Positions 15,522-24,152 of a stretch of 33,002 nt of DNA are shown one piece after another. Position numbers and translations under genes: made by a program. Below the pieces are notes generated by a model. It ran no database searches, was not told the DNA's origin, and worked only from the letters and a program-made list of their open reading frames with translations. Numbering within the stretch: position 1 is the first letter of the stretch; every line of letters begins with the position of its first letter. The stretch comes from Desulfatitalea sp. BRH_c12. Lineage in GTDB: Bacteria; Desulfobacterota; Desulfobacteria; Desulfobacterales; Desulfosarcinaceae. The stretch lies in contig LADR01000081.1 of assembly GCA_000961655.1 (NCBI GenBank), positions 1 through 33,002 on the forward strand, given 5' to 3'.

Positions 15522-18500
15522 CTACATATTACGGCGATATTTCCCACCCACCGCATACAGTGCCTGGGTGATCTGACCCAGGCTGCAATAGCGCACCGTA
15601 TCCATCAGCGCGGCAAAAACATTGCCGCCCTCCAGCGCCGTTTGCTGAAGCTGGGCCAACGCCTGGGGAGCCTGCTCGCTGTTGCGGTGCTGAAAGGCGG
15701 CCAACCGTTCGAGTTGAGAATCCTTTTCTTCCGACGTGGAGCGCGCCAGTTCAACGCTGAACCCTTCACAGCCATCCTGCCCGGTGGCATTGGGATCGCG
15801 GAACGTGTTCACGCCTATGATCGGCATCTCTCCGGTGTGTTTTAACGTTTCGTAATAAATCGATTCATCCTGAATCTTGCTGCGTTGGTAACCGGTTTCC
15901 ATGGCCCCTAGGACACCGCCGCGCGCGGTTATACGATCGAATTCGGCCAGCACCGCCTCTTCGACCAGGTCGGTCAGCTGATCTACGATATAACTGCCCT
16001 GCAAGGGATTTTCGTTTTTGGCCAAGCCCCATTCACGGTTGATAATCAACTGGATGGCCAGCGCCCGGCGCACCGACTCTTCGGTGGGCGTGGTGATCGC
16101 CTCGTCGAAAGCATTGGTGTGCAGGCTCTGGCAGTTGTCATAAATGGCGCACAACGCCTGCAGGGTGGTGCGGATATCGTTGAACTGGATATCCTGGCTG
16201 TGCAGCGAACGCCCCGATGTCTGGATGTGGTATTTGAGCATCTGCGAACGCGGTCCGCCACCGTAAATTTCGCGCAGGGCGACAGCCCAGATGCGCCGCG
16301 CCACGCGGCCAATGACGGTGTATTCGGGGTCCATGCCGTTGGAAAAGAAAAAGGAGAGATTGGGCGCGAAGCTGTTGATGGGCATGCCGCGCGACAGATA
16401 GTACTCCAAGTAAGTAAAACCATTGGCCAGGGTGAAGGCCAGCTGTGATATCGGGTTGGCGCCGGCTTCGGCGATATGGTAGCCCGATATGGACACACTG
16501 TAGAAGTTGCGCACCTTGTTCTCCACGAAATACTGCTGGATATCGCCCATCATCTTCAAGGCGAAATCGATGGAGAAAATGCACGTGTTCTGGCCCTGGT
16601 CTTCCTTGAGAATGTCGGCCTGCACCGTGCCGCGCACATTGGAAAGCGTCTGGGCGCGCAGGTGTGCATACTCCTGCGCGTCCGGTTCGCGTCCCTGGGC
16701 CGCACGGAAGCGGTCCACCTGCTGATCGATGGCCGTGTTGAGAAACATGGCCAGGATGATGGGCGCCGGACCGTTGATGGTCATCGAAACCGATGTGGTG
16801 GGCGCACACAGATCGAATCCGCCATAAAGCGTTTTGACATCATCCAACGTACAGACACTGACACCGGCGTTACCGATTTTACCGTAAATATCCGGTTGAC
16901 GGTCCGGGTCGAAGCCGTACAGCGTCACCGAGTCAAAAGCCGTTGAAAGGCGTTTGGCCGTGCTGTCGGCCGACAGCATTTTGAAGCGTCGGTTCGTGCG
17001 CGCCGGGTCGCCTTCGCCGGCGAACATGCGCGTGGGATCCTCACCAATGCGCTTTAGGGGAAAAACCCCCGCCGTATACGGAAAATAGCCTGGCAGATTT
17101 TCGCGTCTCAGCCAACGGTACAATGCACCGGGTTCATCCAGGGACGGCAGCGCGATTTTGGGTATACGCTGGCGTGACAGCGATTCACTGTACAGCGGCG
17201 TACGCACCTCGCCATCGCGCACGGCATAGACCAGCTCATCCTGGCTGTAGGTGTCTCGAATCCCTTCCCACTGCGCTAACAGCCGATCGGCCTGACTGTC
17301 GATGGCTTCACGGGCCTTTTCGACCTCCGATTTCAACCGCGCCAACAACTCGGTACAATTATCGGAACAGGCGCCGCGCGCCAAAGTCTGCGCTGCCTGC
17401 TCCAGATGCCACACTTGGCGCAAAGCCTCGGCCTGCTGGCCGGTTTGCTCATGGTAGCGTCTTACGGTCTGGGAAATTTCCGCCAAATAGCGCGTGCGCT
17501 CCGGCGGAATGATGATGGTCTGGGAACTGGAGGCGTTGCCGGTTGGACGGGGCAGACCGGACGCAAAACCGACCCCGGTTTTGGCTTCAATGGTATCCAG
17601 CAGGGCATGGTAGAGGGCGCTAACGCCGTCATCGTTAAACTTCGCCGCGATGGTACCGAACACCGGCATCTGCTCAGGCGGACGGTCGAAAGCCACGCGG
17701 TTGCGCTGCACCTGTTTGCGGACATCGCGCAAGGCATCTTCGCCGCCCCGCTTTTCAAATTTATTGACCACCACCAGATCGGCGAAATCGAGCATATCGA
17801 TTTTCTCAAGCTGCGACGCCGCTCCGAATTCGCTGGTCATCACGTATAAAGACACGTCCACCAAGTCGACAATGGTCGAATCGCCCTGGCCAATGCCGGC
17901 CGTTTCGATGATGATCAGATCGAATCCCGCGGCCTTGGCCACGCTGACTGCATCCGGCAAAGAGGCCGCAATTTCGGTCTGCGACCCGCGCGTGGCCAGC
18001 GAACGCATGAAGATGCGGTCGCTGCCGATAGCATTCATGCGGATACGATCGCCCAGCAGCGCACCGCCGGTTTTGCGGCGCGATGGGTCCACGCTGATGA
18101 TCGCCACATGCGCCGATTGCAGATCGTGCGACATACGCAACACCAGTTCGTCGGTCAAGGAGGACTTGCCCGAGCCGCCCGTACCGGTAATCCCAATGAC
18201 CGGCACCTTCTTATCACCGGTTAGTTCCAATAACTGCGCACGCAGCCGTTGGATGCGACCACCGTCCGTCTGCAACTGTTCGACGCGGGTCATCAGGTTG
18301 GCCACCAGAGGCTTGTTCCGGGCCGACAAACCGGCCCAATCCACGTCGCCATCCTGAACGCGGGAAAAATCGATCGACCGGATCATATCGCGAACGATTC
18401 CTTCGAGCCCCAGGCGCGCACCATCTTCAGGCGTATAGATTTTGGCCACACCGTAAGCTTCCAGTTCGGCCACTTCCTCGGGCACGATCACGCCGCCGCC

Positions 18501-18803
18501 GCCGCCGAACACTTTGACATGCCCAACACCGCACTCACGCAAGCGGTCAACCAGGTATTTGAAAAACTCCATGTGACCACCCTGGTAAGAAGAAACCGCG
18601 ACCCCCTGGACATCCTCTTCGATGGCCGCATCGACGATCTCTTTGACGGACCGGTTGTGCCCCAGATGGATGACCTCCACCCCGCCGGCCTGCAACAAAC
18701 GCCGGTAGATGTTGATGGCCGCGTCATGGCCATCGAACAACGTGGTGGCGGTGACCACACGCACCGGATGCTGGGGATTATATACTTCACTCTGCGCGGA
18801 CAT
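15522..18803 (-). CDS. icmF: Fused B12-dependent acyl-CoA mutase IcmF (isobutyryl-CoA mutase with G-protein chaperone)
   Basis: The 1093-residue protein has the IcmF order. An N-terminal B12-binding domain (about 12-150) carries DGHDAA at 24-29, with the expected lower-ligand His26. A MeaI-type GTPase has its P-loop GTGGSGKSS near 205-212. A linker follows, then the TIM-barrel mutase from about 560 to the end (PTTSVSMTINGPAP, SISGYHIAEAGANP). IcmF interconverts isobutyryl-CoA and n-butyryl-CoA, the GTPase loading adenosylcobalamin. Two substrate-selecting positions are diagnostic: Phe581 (AGVFPLKR) and Gln738 (QGQNTCIF), where methylmalonyl-CoA mutases carry Tyr and Arg. This favours isobutyryl/butyryl-CoA, although some relatives act on pivalyl- or isovaleryl-CoA. 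GGAG precedes the start. It lies 11 bp after the TetR gene, so the two form an operon. Confidence 0.93.
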   Translation of the reverse strand: MSAQSEVYNPQHPVRVVTATTLFDGHDAAINIYRRLLQAGGVEVIHLGHNRSVKEIVDAAIEEDVQGVAVSSYQGGHMEFFKYLVDRLRECGVGHVKVFGGGGGVIVPEEVAELEAYGVAKIYTPEDGARLGLEGIVRDMIRSIDFSRVQDGDVDWAGLSARNKPLVANLMTRVEQLQTDGGRIQRLRAQLLELTGDKKVPVIGITGTGGSGKSSLTDELVLRMSHDLQSAHVAIISVDPSRRKTGGALLGDRIRMNAIGSDRIFMRSLATRGSQTEIAASLPDAVSVAKAAGFDLIIIETAGIGQGDSTIVDLVDVSLYVMTSEFGAASQLEKIDMLDFADLVVVNKFEKRGGEDALRDVRKQVQRNRVAFDRPPEQMPVFGTIAAKFNDDGVSALYHALLDTIEAKTGVGFASGLPRPTGNASSSQTIIIPPERTRYLAEISQTVRRYHEQTGQQAEALRQVWHLEQAAQTLARGACSDNCTELLARLKSEVEKAREAIDSQADRLLAQWEGIRDTYSQDELVYAVRDGEVRTPLYSESLSRQRIPKIALPSLDEPGALYRWLRRENLPGYFPYTAGVFPLKRIGEDPTRMFAGEGDPARTNRRFKMLSADSTAKRLSTAFDSVTLYGFDPDRQPDIYGKIGNAGVSVCTLDDVKTLYGGFDLCAPTTSVSMTINGPAPIILAMFLNTAIDQQVDRFRAAQGREPDAQEYAHLRAQTLSNVRGTVQADILKEDQGQNTCIFSIDFALKMMGDIQQYFVENKVRNFYSVSISGYHIAEAGANPISQLAFTLANGFTYLEYYLSRGMPINSFAPNLSFFFSNGMDPEYTVIGRVARRIWAVALREIYGGGPRSQMLKYHIQTSGRSLHSQDIQFNDIRTTLQALCAIYDNCQSLHTNAFDEAITTPTEESVRRALAIQLIINREWGLAKNENPLQGSYIVDQLTDLVEEAVLAEFDRITARGGVLGAMETGYQRSKIQDESIYYETLKHTGEMPIIGVNTFRDPNATGQDGCEGFSVELARSTSEEKDSQLERLAAFQHRNSEQAPQALAQLQQTALEGGNVFAALMDTVRYCSLGQITQALYAVGGKYRRNM

Positions 18804-18814
18804 ACTTTTCTCCT

Positions 18815-19534
18815 TTATGCGTTATGGGTCCCGCTACCATCCGAAGCGGGACAAAGAGGTAAAACAGACTGCACCGGACTACCCGGGGACTGGTCCCCCT
18901 GGCGGAAACGGTCCAGGATAAAATCGGTCTGAATCCGGGTATACTCTTCGATGCTGTAGCGCCCGGCCAGAAACCAGCGTCGAAAGGCCCACATATGCCC
19001 CAGTACGGAGATGTTATGCGCGATCACATCCAATACGCTTTCATCCAGAGCCGGCAATTCTCCGCCGGCCACCAAATCCTGCAGCACCTTCGTGAACAAC
19101 CCCGTGATGCGAATTTCGTTTTCAAGCACAATCTTGCGCCACTTGGACGGCAGGGATTGCGTTTCCTGGTAAATCAGAAGGATGTGGTCGCCCATGCGAT
19201 GGCACACCCGGAAATACTCGCGAATGACTGCCGCCAAAGGGTGCGTCCCCTTGCGGGGGCGGATCAGCGCAGCCACGACCGCATTCTGCATTTCGGCATG
19301 GATGGCATCGCAGACCAGGTAAAGAATATCCTCCTTGGTCGAAATGTACTCATAGAGCAGTCCGTTGGAGATCCCGGCCGCCTGGGCGATCTGACGCGTG
19401 GTGGTTTTGTGAAAGCCCCGCTGCAGAAACATCTCCACAGCCGCATCGACGATCTGGCTGCGCCGGCGCGTGACCAGATCCTTGTTCTTGACTTGGGTGG
19501 GAATACTCCTGATAGCGGCATTGCGTGTTTTCAT
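18815..19534 (-). CDS. TetR/AcrR-family regulator of the icmF operon
   Basis: The 239-residue protein has an N-terminal TetR DNA-binding domain. RSQIVDAAVEMFLQRGFHKT leads into the helix-turn-helix TTRQIAQAAGISNGLLYEY and the typical STKEDIL. The C-terminal half is helical, a probable ligand pocket, with the VCDAIHAEMQ and ILLIYQETQSLPSKW segments seen in fatty-acid-responsive members. It is followed by icmF after 11 bp. A perfect palindrome with the TGAGCG half-site lies about 190 bp upstream of the start, so autoregulation by an acyl-CoA ligand is plausible. Ligand identity is inference from context. Confidence 0.88.
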   Translation of the reverse strand: MKTRNAAIRSIPTQVKNKDLVTRRRSQIVDAAVEMFLQRGFHKTTTRQIAQAAGISNGLLYEYISTKEDILYLVCDAIHAEMQNAVVAALIRPRKGTHPLAAVIREYFRVCHRMGDHILLIYQETQSLPSKWRKIVLENEIRITGLFTKVLQDLVAGGELPALDESVLDVIAHNISVLGHMWAFRRWFLAGRYSIEEYTRIQTDFILDRFRQGDQSPGSPVQSVLPLCPASDGSGTHNA

Positions 19535-19727
19535 GGCTAATCACTCCGGACCACGGCGTGGCCGGCGGTGACCGGAGACCGCGGGAAAATAACAGGGGCG
19601 GCAATGTGTCGATGTGATGGGGAAGCCTGCGTCATTTGCGGTGCCTTATCCTATGCGCGCCTTGCGTGTACGGTCACCCTAAAGGGCCTGAACCAGTGTG
19701 AACGCCAGCTGTAGAAGCCGGCGCACA

Positions 19728-19745
19728 ATTGAGCGGGCGCTCAAT
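19728..19745. promoter_or_regulatory. Operator-like palindrome upstream of the icmF-operon TetR gene
   Basis: ATTGAGCG-GG-CGCTCAAT is a perfect 8-bp inverted repeat with a 2-bp centre. TGAGCG/CGCTCA half-sites are of a kind bound by TetR-family acyl-CoA regulators. On the minus strand it lies just downstream of TATTAT (19747-19752), a possible -10 element, so binding would block transcription of the TetR-icmF operon. A TTGACA at 19778-19783 is too far from that -10 (25 bp) to be its partner. Confidence 0.6.
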
Positions 19746-19847
19746 CATAATACCACTTAAGCCCGCAGGCGTCCCTTTGTCAACCGAATTCTGATTCGAC
19801 CATTTTTGATGAACGACCTTCAGCGTTCCTGTGACATTTGGGGTTTT

Positions 19848-19980
19848 TGGTTATCCAATTCGCTCCCGTGGCAATTGGCGAAGTGTATTCGGGTGGCACA
19901 GAGGAGGTGATCCGGGTGGGTGGTCTGCGCCACGTCATTCCCCCACACCTGTATCTCACTTGACCGAAAGTGGATAACCA
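19848..19980. repeat. 133-bp MITE-like element with 10-bp terminal inverted repeats
   Basis: TGGTTATCCA at 19848-19857 and TGGATAACCA at 19971-19980 are perfect inverted ends. The interior carries GGTGATCCGGGTGGGTGGTC, also found with one following change in the palindromic element at 28304 and inverted at 28481. It contains no gene. It sits between the two divergent TetR genes and just upstream of the rightward promoter. Confidence 0.55.
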
Positions 19981-19993
19981 GATTAGGATTTTC

Positions 19994-20023
19994 TTGACAA
20001 GCGAGGAAATCAACCGCTACAGT
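19994..20023 (+). promoter_or_regulatory. Sigma-70-type promoter of the rightward acyl-CoA operon
   Basis: TTGACA at 19994-19999 is followed after 18 bp by TACAGT at 20018-20023. The predicted start would fall at about 20030, inside or at the edge of the palindrome at 20033-20048, and gives a leader of about 60 nt before the TetR start codon. Confidence 0.6.
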
Positions 20024-20032
20024 AAATCAACC

Positions 20033-20048
20033 TAACGACCGGTCGGTA
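20033..20048. promoter_or_regulatory. TetR operator of the rightward operon
   Basis: TAACGACCGGTCGGTA is a palindrome with one mismatch pair, centred on GACCGGTC. Sites with GACCGGTC cores are widespread for TetR-family repressors. Its position immediately after the -10 element suggests classical repression by the TetR encoded 43 bp downstream. It differs from the TGAGCG palindrome upstream of the other TetR gene, so the two regulators probably have separate targets. Confidence 0.65.
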
Positions 20049-20090
20049 ATTTATCATACCCTGCACGAGCGCCCCTGGAGAGGGCATGCC

Positions 20091-20711
20091 ATGGCAGCCA
20101 TGAAAGAGACAATCACGCAGGTGGCCATCGACCTTTTTTTCCAGAAGGGCTACTTTGCCACGAGTATCAGCGATATCGCCCGCGGCTGCGGCATCCAAAA
20201 AGCCAGCATCTACTATCACTTCGCCAGCAAGGAAGCGTTGCTCTTCACTATTATGTACAGCACCATGCAGGACCTGCTGACTTGCCTGGACCGCTACCTG
20301 GCCAGATCCACAGAGGTCGCGGAACGTATGCGGGCAGCCGTGCGCAGTCATGTATCCTTTCATCTTGAGCGCCAGAAAGAGACCTTTATCGCCAGCAGCG
20401 AACTGCGCGGGCTGTCACCAGATCATCTGTCAATCCTGATTGAAAAACGCGACGCTTACGAGCGCATTTTTCAGGAATTGATCCACGAGGGCGTCGCCCA
20501 AGGGGTCTATGCCGCCGGAGAGGTAAAGATCCTCTCATATGCCATTCTGACCTTATGCACCGCAGGTGCTTTCTGGTTCAGGCCCGATGGCCGCCTTTCG
20601 GTGGATGCGGTCGCAACCATTTATGAAAATTTCGTATTGAACGGATTAACCGCCGGACAGACTCGCTGGTCGCTCGCTCCGGCCCATCTCAATCAACGTC
20701 CAGCCTTATAA
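20091..20711 (+). CDS. TetR/AcrR-family regulator, first gene of the acyl-CoA operon
   Basis: The 206-residue protein has a TetR N-terminal domain: AIDLFFQKGYFATSISDIA, GCGIQKASIYYHF and ASKEALL. Its C-terminal domain has LERQKETFIASSELRGLSPDH and resembles TetR_C domains of fatty-acid or steroid catabolism repressors (FadR/KstR2-like). Starts at 20091 and 20100 are both possible. It is separated from the acyl-CoA dehydrogenase gene by 10 bp, and an operator-like palindrome lies at its own promoter, so it probably represses itself and the downstream catabolic genes until an acyl-CoA binds. Ligand not determinable here. Confidence 0.88.
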   Translation: MAAMKETITQVAIDLFFQKGYFATSISDIARGCGIQKASIYYHFASKEALLFTIMYSTMQDLLTCLDRYLARSTEVAERMRAAVRSHVSFHLERQKETFIASSELRGLSPDHLSILIEKRDAYERIFQELIHEGVAQGVYAAGEVKILSYAILTLCTAGAFWFRPDGRLSVDAVATIYENFVLNGLTAGQTRWSLAPAHLNQRPAL

Positions 20712-20721
20712 GGAGGGCGCG

Positions 20722-21870
20722 GTGGATTTCGACTTAACCCGAGAACAAGAAATGATCCGCAGAGAAGTGCGCTCTTTTGCAGAAAAAGAGATCGCACCGA
20801 TTGCCGCCGACTTGGATGCAGGCGAACATTTTTCTTCAACCTTGACCCGTAAAATGGGCGAAATCGGTCTTTTCGGCATGATCGTATCCGAAGCGTATGA
20901 AGGTCAGGCCATGGATTATCTCTCTTACATCATCGCCGTCGAAGAGATCGCCCGGGTGGACGGCTCGCAGGCCGCCACGATCGCGGCAGGCAACTCGCTG
21001 GGCATCGGACCGCTTTACTACTTCGGCACGGAAGAGCAAAAACGGCGCTTTCTGCCGCCGCTATGCCGCGGACAAGCCTTGTGGGGATTCGGCCTGACCG
21101 AACCGACCGCCGGCTCCGATGCGGGGGGCAGCACAACCACGGCGGTGCGCGACGGCGATAACTGGGTGCTGAACGGATCCAAGATCTTCATCACCAATGC
21201 CGCCTGCGACATGACACTGGGGGTCACGGTGCAGGCGATCACCGGCACGCGCACGGGCGGCAAACCGGAATACACCTGCTTTCTGGTTGAAAACGGCATG
21301 CCCGGCTTCAAGGCCGTGCCCATGCACGGCAAAATGATGTGGCGTGCCTCCAACACCGCCGAACTGTACTTTGACGATGTACGGGTGCCGCAGGCCAACA
21401 TGCTCGGCCAGAAGGGCGACGGTTTCCATCAGATGCTGCAGACCTTGGACGGCGGGCGCCTCTCCATTGCCGCCATGGGGCTGGGCGGCGCGATCGGCGC
21501 CTATGAAATGGCGCTGAAGTACGCGCGCTCCCGCGAGCAATTCGGCCAGCCGATTTCGAAGTTCCAGGCCATTGCCTTCAAGCTGGCCGACTGCGCCACC
21601 GAGATCGAATGCGGCCGCAACCTGCTCTACAAAGCCTGCTGGCTGCGGGACCGCCAGCGCCCCTTCGCCAAGGAAGCAGCCATGGCCAAACTGTACTGCT
21701 CGGAATTGATGGGCCGCGTGGCCGACCACGCCGTGCAGATTCACGGCGGCTATGGCCTGATGAAAGACTACCACGTCGAACGCTTCTACCGGGACCACAA
21801 ACTGCTCGAGATCGGCGAAGGCACATCGGAAGTTCAACGGATTGTGATTTCCCGGCATATTGGCTGTTGA
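20722..21870 (+). CDS. Acyl-CoA dehydrogenase
   Basis: This FAD enzyme oxidises acyl-CoA to trans-2-enoyl-CoA and passes electrons to ETF. The 382-residue length is standard. The GTG start at 20722 follows AAGGAGG, and the protein opens DFDLTREQEMIRREVRSFAEKEI. Motifs are GFGLTEPTAGSDAGG (FAD/substrate), the central VLNGSKIFITNA strand, and RSREQFGQPISKFQAI. The C-terminal VQIHGGYGLMKDYHVERFYRD and IGEGTSEVQR stretches put the expected catalytic glutamate at Glu366, as in short- and branched-chain enzymes. Chain specificity cannot be read from sequence by eye; its place opposite icmF suggests a short or branched acyl-CoA. Confidence 0.95.
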   Translation: MDFDLTREQEMIRREVRSFAEKEIAPIAADLDAGEHFSSTLTRKMGEIGLFGMIVSEAYEGQAMDYLSYIIAVEEIARVDGSQAATIAAGNSLGIGPLYYFGTEEQKRRFLPPLCRGQALWGFGLTEPTAGSDAGGSTTTAVRDGDNWVLNGSKIFITNAACDMTLGVTVQAITGTRTGGKPEYTCFLVENGMPGFKAVPMHGKMMWRASNTAELYFDDVRVPQANMLGQKGDGFHQMLQTLDGGRLSIAAMGLGGAIGAYEMALKYARSREQFGQPISKFQAIAFKLADCATEIECGRNLLYKACWLRDRQRPFAKEAAMAKLYCSELMGRVADHAVQIHGGYGLMKDYHVERFYRDHKLLEIGEGTSEVQRIVISRHIGC

Positions 21871-21964
21871 TCGCATTGTTCGGCCGATCTTGCGACCAGC
21901 AAGCCCGCTCAGGGTGGCTTGTTTATCTTACACGCCGGCCAAGCCGGTTCATGAAGGAGTCCGC

Positions 21965-22744
21965 ATGGAAGAAAATCTGGTCATCAGCGATGTCGCAGAG
22001 GGTATCGCCAATCTGACCCTCAATCGTCCCGAGGCGATGAACGCTTTCAGTGTGGCCATGCTGCAGGCTATGGGGCGCGCGTTGGCCGACCTGCGCTTCG
22101 ACCCGGCCATCCGCGTGGTCATCGTCACCGGTGCCGGCAAAGCCTTCAGCGCCGGCGCCGACCTGAAAGAGCGCGCCGGCATGTCGCCCGAGCAGGTCAA
22201 AGCGTTTATCTTCAACATCCGCCGCTTGATGGACGACATCGAGCTGTTCCCCAAACCCGTCATCGCGGCCGTCAACGGCGCCGCTTTTGGCGGCGGAATG
22301 GAATTGGCCCTGGCCGCGGATATCCGCCTGGCCGCCGACACGGCCCAGATGGGCCTGACCGAAACCCGGCTGGCGATCATTCCGGGCGCCGGCGGCACCC
22401 AGCGACTGCCCCGCTTGATCGGCAAAGGCCTGGCCAAAGAGATGATTTTCACCGGCCGCCGCATCAACGCCCAGGAAGCTCTGCGCATCGGCCTGGTCAA
22501 CCATGTCCATCCCGCGGAGGAACTGATGGCAGCATCCCGCCGTCTGGCCGCCGACATCTGCGAATCCGGACCGATCGCCGTGGAGCAAGCCAAATATGCC
22601 ATCAATCGCGGTTCGGAAACGGATCTGAACACCGGCCTGGCCATCGAGTCCAACGCCTATTGGATCTGCATTCCAACCGAAGATCGGCTCGAAGGTCTGG
22701 CCGCCTTCCGCGAAAAGCGTAAGCCAATCTACAGAGGCAAGTGA
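21965..22744 (+). CDS. Enoyl-CoA hydratase (crotonase family)
   Basis: Crotonases add water to 2-enoyl-CoA. The ATG at 21965 is chosen because AAGGAG sits 5 bp upstream; an open frame extends back to 21860 but lacks a ribosome binding site. The protein is 259 aa, the normal size. The oxyanion-hole motif AFSAGADLKER and the NGAAFGGGMELAL stretch are present. Glu113 and Glu133 are 20 residues apart, as are the two catalytic glutamates of rat mitochondrial hydratase (144 and 164), the second in TETRLAIIPGAGGTQRL. It could be a methylglutaconyl-CoA hydratase, given the HMG-CoA-lyase-like neighbour, but general enoyl-CoA hydratase is the safer call. Confidence 0.92.
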   Translation: MEENLVISDVAEGIANLTLNRPEAMNAFSVAMLQAMGRALADLRFDPAIRVVIVTGAGKAFSAGADLKERAGMSPEQVKAFIFNIRRLMDDIELFPKPVIAAVNGAAFGGGMELALAADIRLAADTAQMGLTETRLAIIPGAGGTQRLPRLIGKGLAKEMIFTGRRINAQEALRIGLVNHVHPAEELMAASRRLAADICESGPIAVEQAKYAINRGSETDLNTGLAIESNAYWICIPTEDRLEGLAAFREKRKPIYRGK

Positions 22745-22797
22745 AATCGACTATTAAACCGAATCGGCCAATGAACAATCAACAAAGGAACGACGCG

Positions 22798-23979
22798 ATG
22801 AGTGAATATGACTACTGGAAAATTTTCCCGCGCATGCCGCGCGAGGTGACCATCGGCGACATCACGATCCGGGATGGTTTTCAGCATTTGGAAAAATTTA
22901 TCTCCACGCGCGCCAAAATCTTCTACCTCGAAGAATTGATCTTCGCCGGCTGCCGTAACATCGAGGTCACCAACCTGGGCAATCCTTTTCTGATGCCTCA
23001 GTTCGAAGATGCCGAGGTGCTGCTGAAACATTTGCGCAGCGACCGCTTCAAACAGCGATGCGCGCGCAAGGGCATCGCCTATGACGATATCGTGCTGACG
23101 GCCATCACCATCCGTGAACCGGGCGTGGACCGCGCCATTCGCCTGCGCGAGCAAGGCATCGGACCGGATCGCGTGCTGATGATGGTTTCCACCGAAGAGG
23201 AGCACCATTTCGCCAACTCGGGCTGCACGCTGCCCGAATATTGGTTGGAAGCCGAGCGCTGCATCCGTAAATGCCATGATGCCGGCATCAAGATGTGCGG
23301 CACGGTCAGCACCATCTGGGGCAGCCCGATCGGCGGCGCTACCCGCCTGGAAGACGCGGTGGAGTTTACCCGGCGCTGGCTGGCGATCGGCGCCGACGAC
23401 ATCGAACACGCCGACCACGATGGCAGCGCATCGGCGCCGCAGGTCTACCGCTATTTCAGCATGATCCTGGATGCCATTCCCGACACGCACCTGCACATCG
23501 CCCACTTTCACGAAACCAAGCGCGTTGCCTCAGCCTCTATTTTGGCGGCACTGCAGGCCGGGATATGCTATTTCGAAGCCACTTTGGGCGGTATGGGCGG
23601 CCAGCCGGCCAACTTCCTGGACGACTGCCCGGTGCCGGGTACCGGCGACTACTATTATGATGACGCCCGCTATGTGGGCCTGATTTGCCTGGAGGACCTG
23701 CTGGTTCAGATCGATGAGATGGGCATTGCGCATGGTTACGATGTCGATCGTATCCTTTGGCTGGGACGTCAGATGGAGCGCACGGTCGGCAAACGCTTGC
23801 GCTCCGAGGCTGTCATCAACGGGCGCACCCTCAAAGAGGGTCACCCGCGCTACGCCCGGCCGGGATTGCAAGCCCGCAAAAACAAAGCCGGAGAGCAGCC
23901 GGACCAGAAACTGCCCGGCGACTGGAGCCCGACAGCTGTGCTGCCCGCACACCTTCAGCCGCAATCGTCCGGCCAGTAA
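22798..23979 (+). CDS. HMG-CoA lyase-like DRE-TIM protein, family cysteine replaced
   Basis: HMG-CoA lyases split HMG-CoA into acetyl-CoA and acetoacetate on a metal-bound TIM barrel. The start at 22798 has AAAGGA 8 bp upstream; the frame opens at GTG 22741, inside the hydratase end. The 393-aa protein shows the barrel's first strand ITIRDGFQ, with Arg25-Asp26 matching the lyase RDG motif. His236 and His238 in AHFHETK match the metal-binding HxH. However, the loop that in lyases reads GLGGCPYA is GGMGGQPAN here, with Gln269 in place of the catalytic cysteine, and the region after it differs (CPVPGTGDYYYDDARY). The reaction may therefore not be HMG-CoA cleavage. The last ~50 residues are a low-complexity polar tail. 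Operon context implies an acyl-CoA or hydroxy-acid substrate. Confidence 0.8.
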   Translation: MSEYDYWKIFPRMPREVTIGDITIRDGFQHLEKFISTRAKIFYLEELIFAGCRNIEVTNLGNPFLMPQFEDAEVLLKHLRSDRFKQRCARKGIAYDDIVLTAITIREPGVDRAIRLREQGIGPDRVLMMVSTEEEHHFANSGCTLPEYWLEAERCIRKCHDAGIKMCGTVSTIWGSPIGGATRLEDAVEFTRRWLAIGADDIEHADHDGSASAPQVYRYFSMILDAIPDTHLHIAHFHETKRVASASILAALQAGICYFEATLGGMGGQPANFLDDCPVPGTGDYYYDDARYVGLICLEDLLVQIDEMGIAHGYDVDRILWLGRQMERTVGKRLRSEAVINGRTLKEGHPRYARPGLQARKNKAGEQPDQKLPGDWSPTAVLPAHLQPQSSGQ

Positions 23980-24090
23980 GGCCAGCGGAAAGGGCCGTGC
24001 GCCTATCAATCAAGAGCACACTCTTTTCAGGCGCATCGAAATGGTATATGGGTAGTCGCTTTGAAGTGTTATAAATTCATCAAAAATGGG

Positions 24091-24133
24091 AGCGTGCGCA
24101 GACAGATTCTTCAGCCCCGGCTGAAGGACACGC
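24091..24133. promoter_or_regulatory. Nested palindrome in the leader of the XRE-cupin gene
   Basis: CTTCAGCC-CC-GGCTGAAG at 24109-24126 is a perfect 8-bp inverted repeat, framed by AGCGTG (24091-24096) and CACGCT (24128-24133). It ends about 20 bp before the XRE-cupin start codon and just before its AAAGGAG. It could be the operator for autoregulation by that protein, or an mRNA hairpin in the 173-bp gap between the two operon genes. No T-run follows, so it is not an intrinsic terminator. Confidence 0.5.
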
Positions 24134-24152
24134 TTCCCAAAGGAGACGCGCT

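Noticed and set aside
19780-20013. 77-codon minus-strand frame between the TetR genes
   Set aside because: It coincides with the MITE-like element and the rightward promoter; no homology or start signal seen.
21061-21876. 271-codon minus-strand frame
   Set aside because: It is an antisense shadow of the acyl-CoA dehydrogenase gene.
24000-24030. Weak AAGAG-CACA-CTCTT hairpin with short T-run after the HMG-CoA-lyase-like gene
   Set aside because: A 5-bp stem is too short to call a terminator within what looks like a continuing operon.
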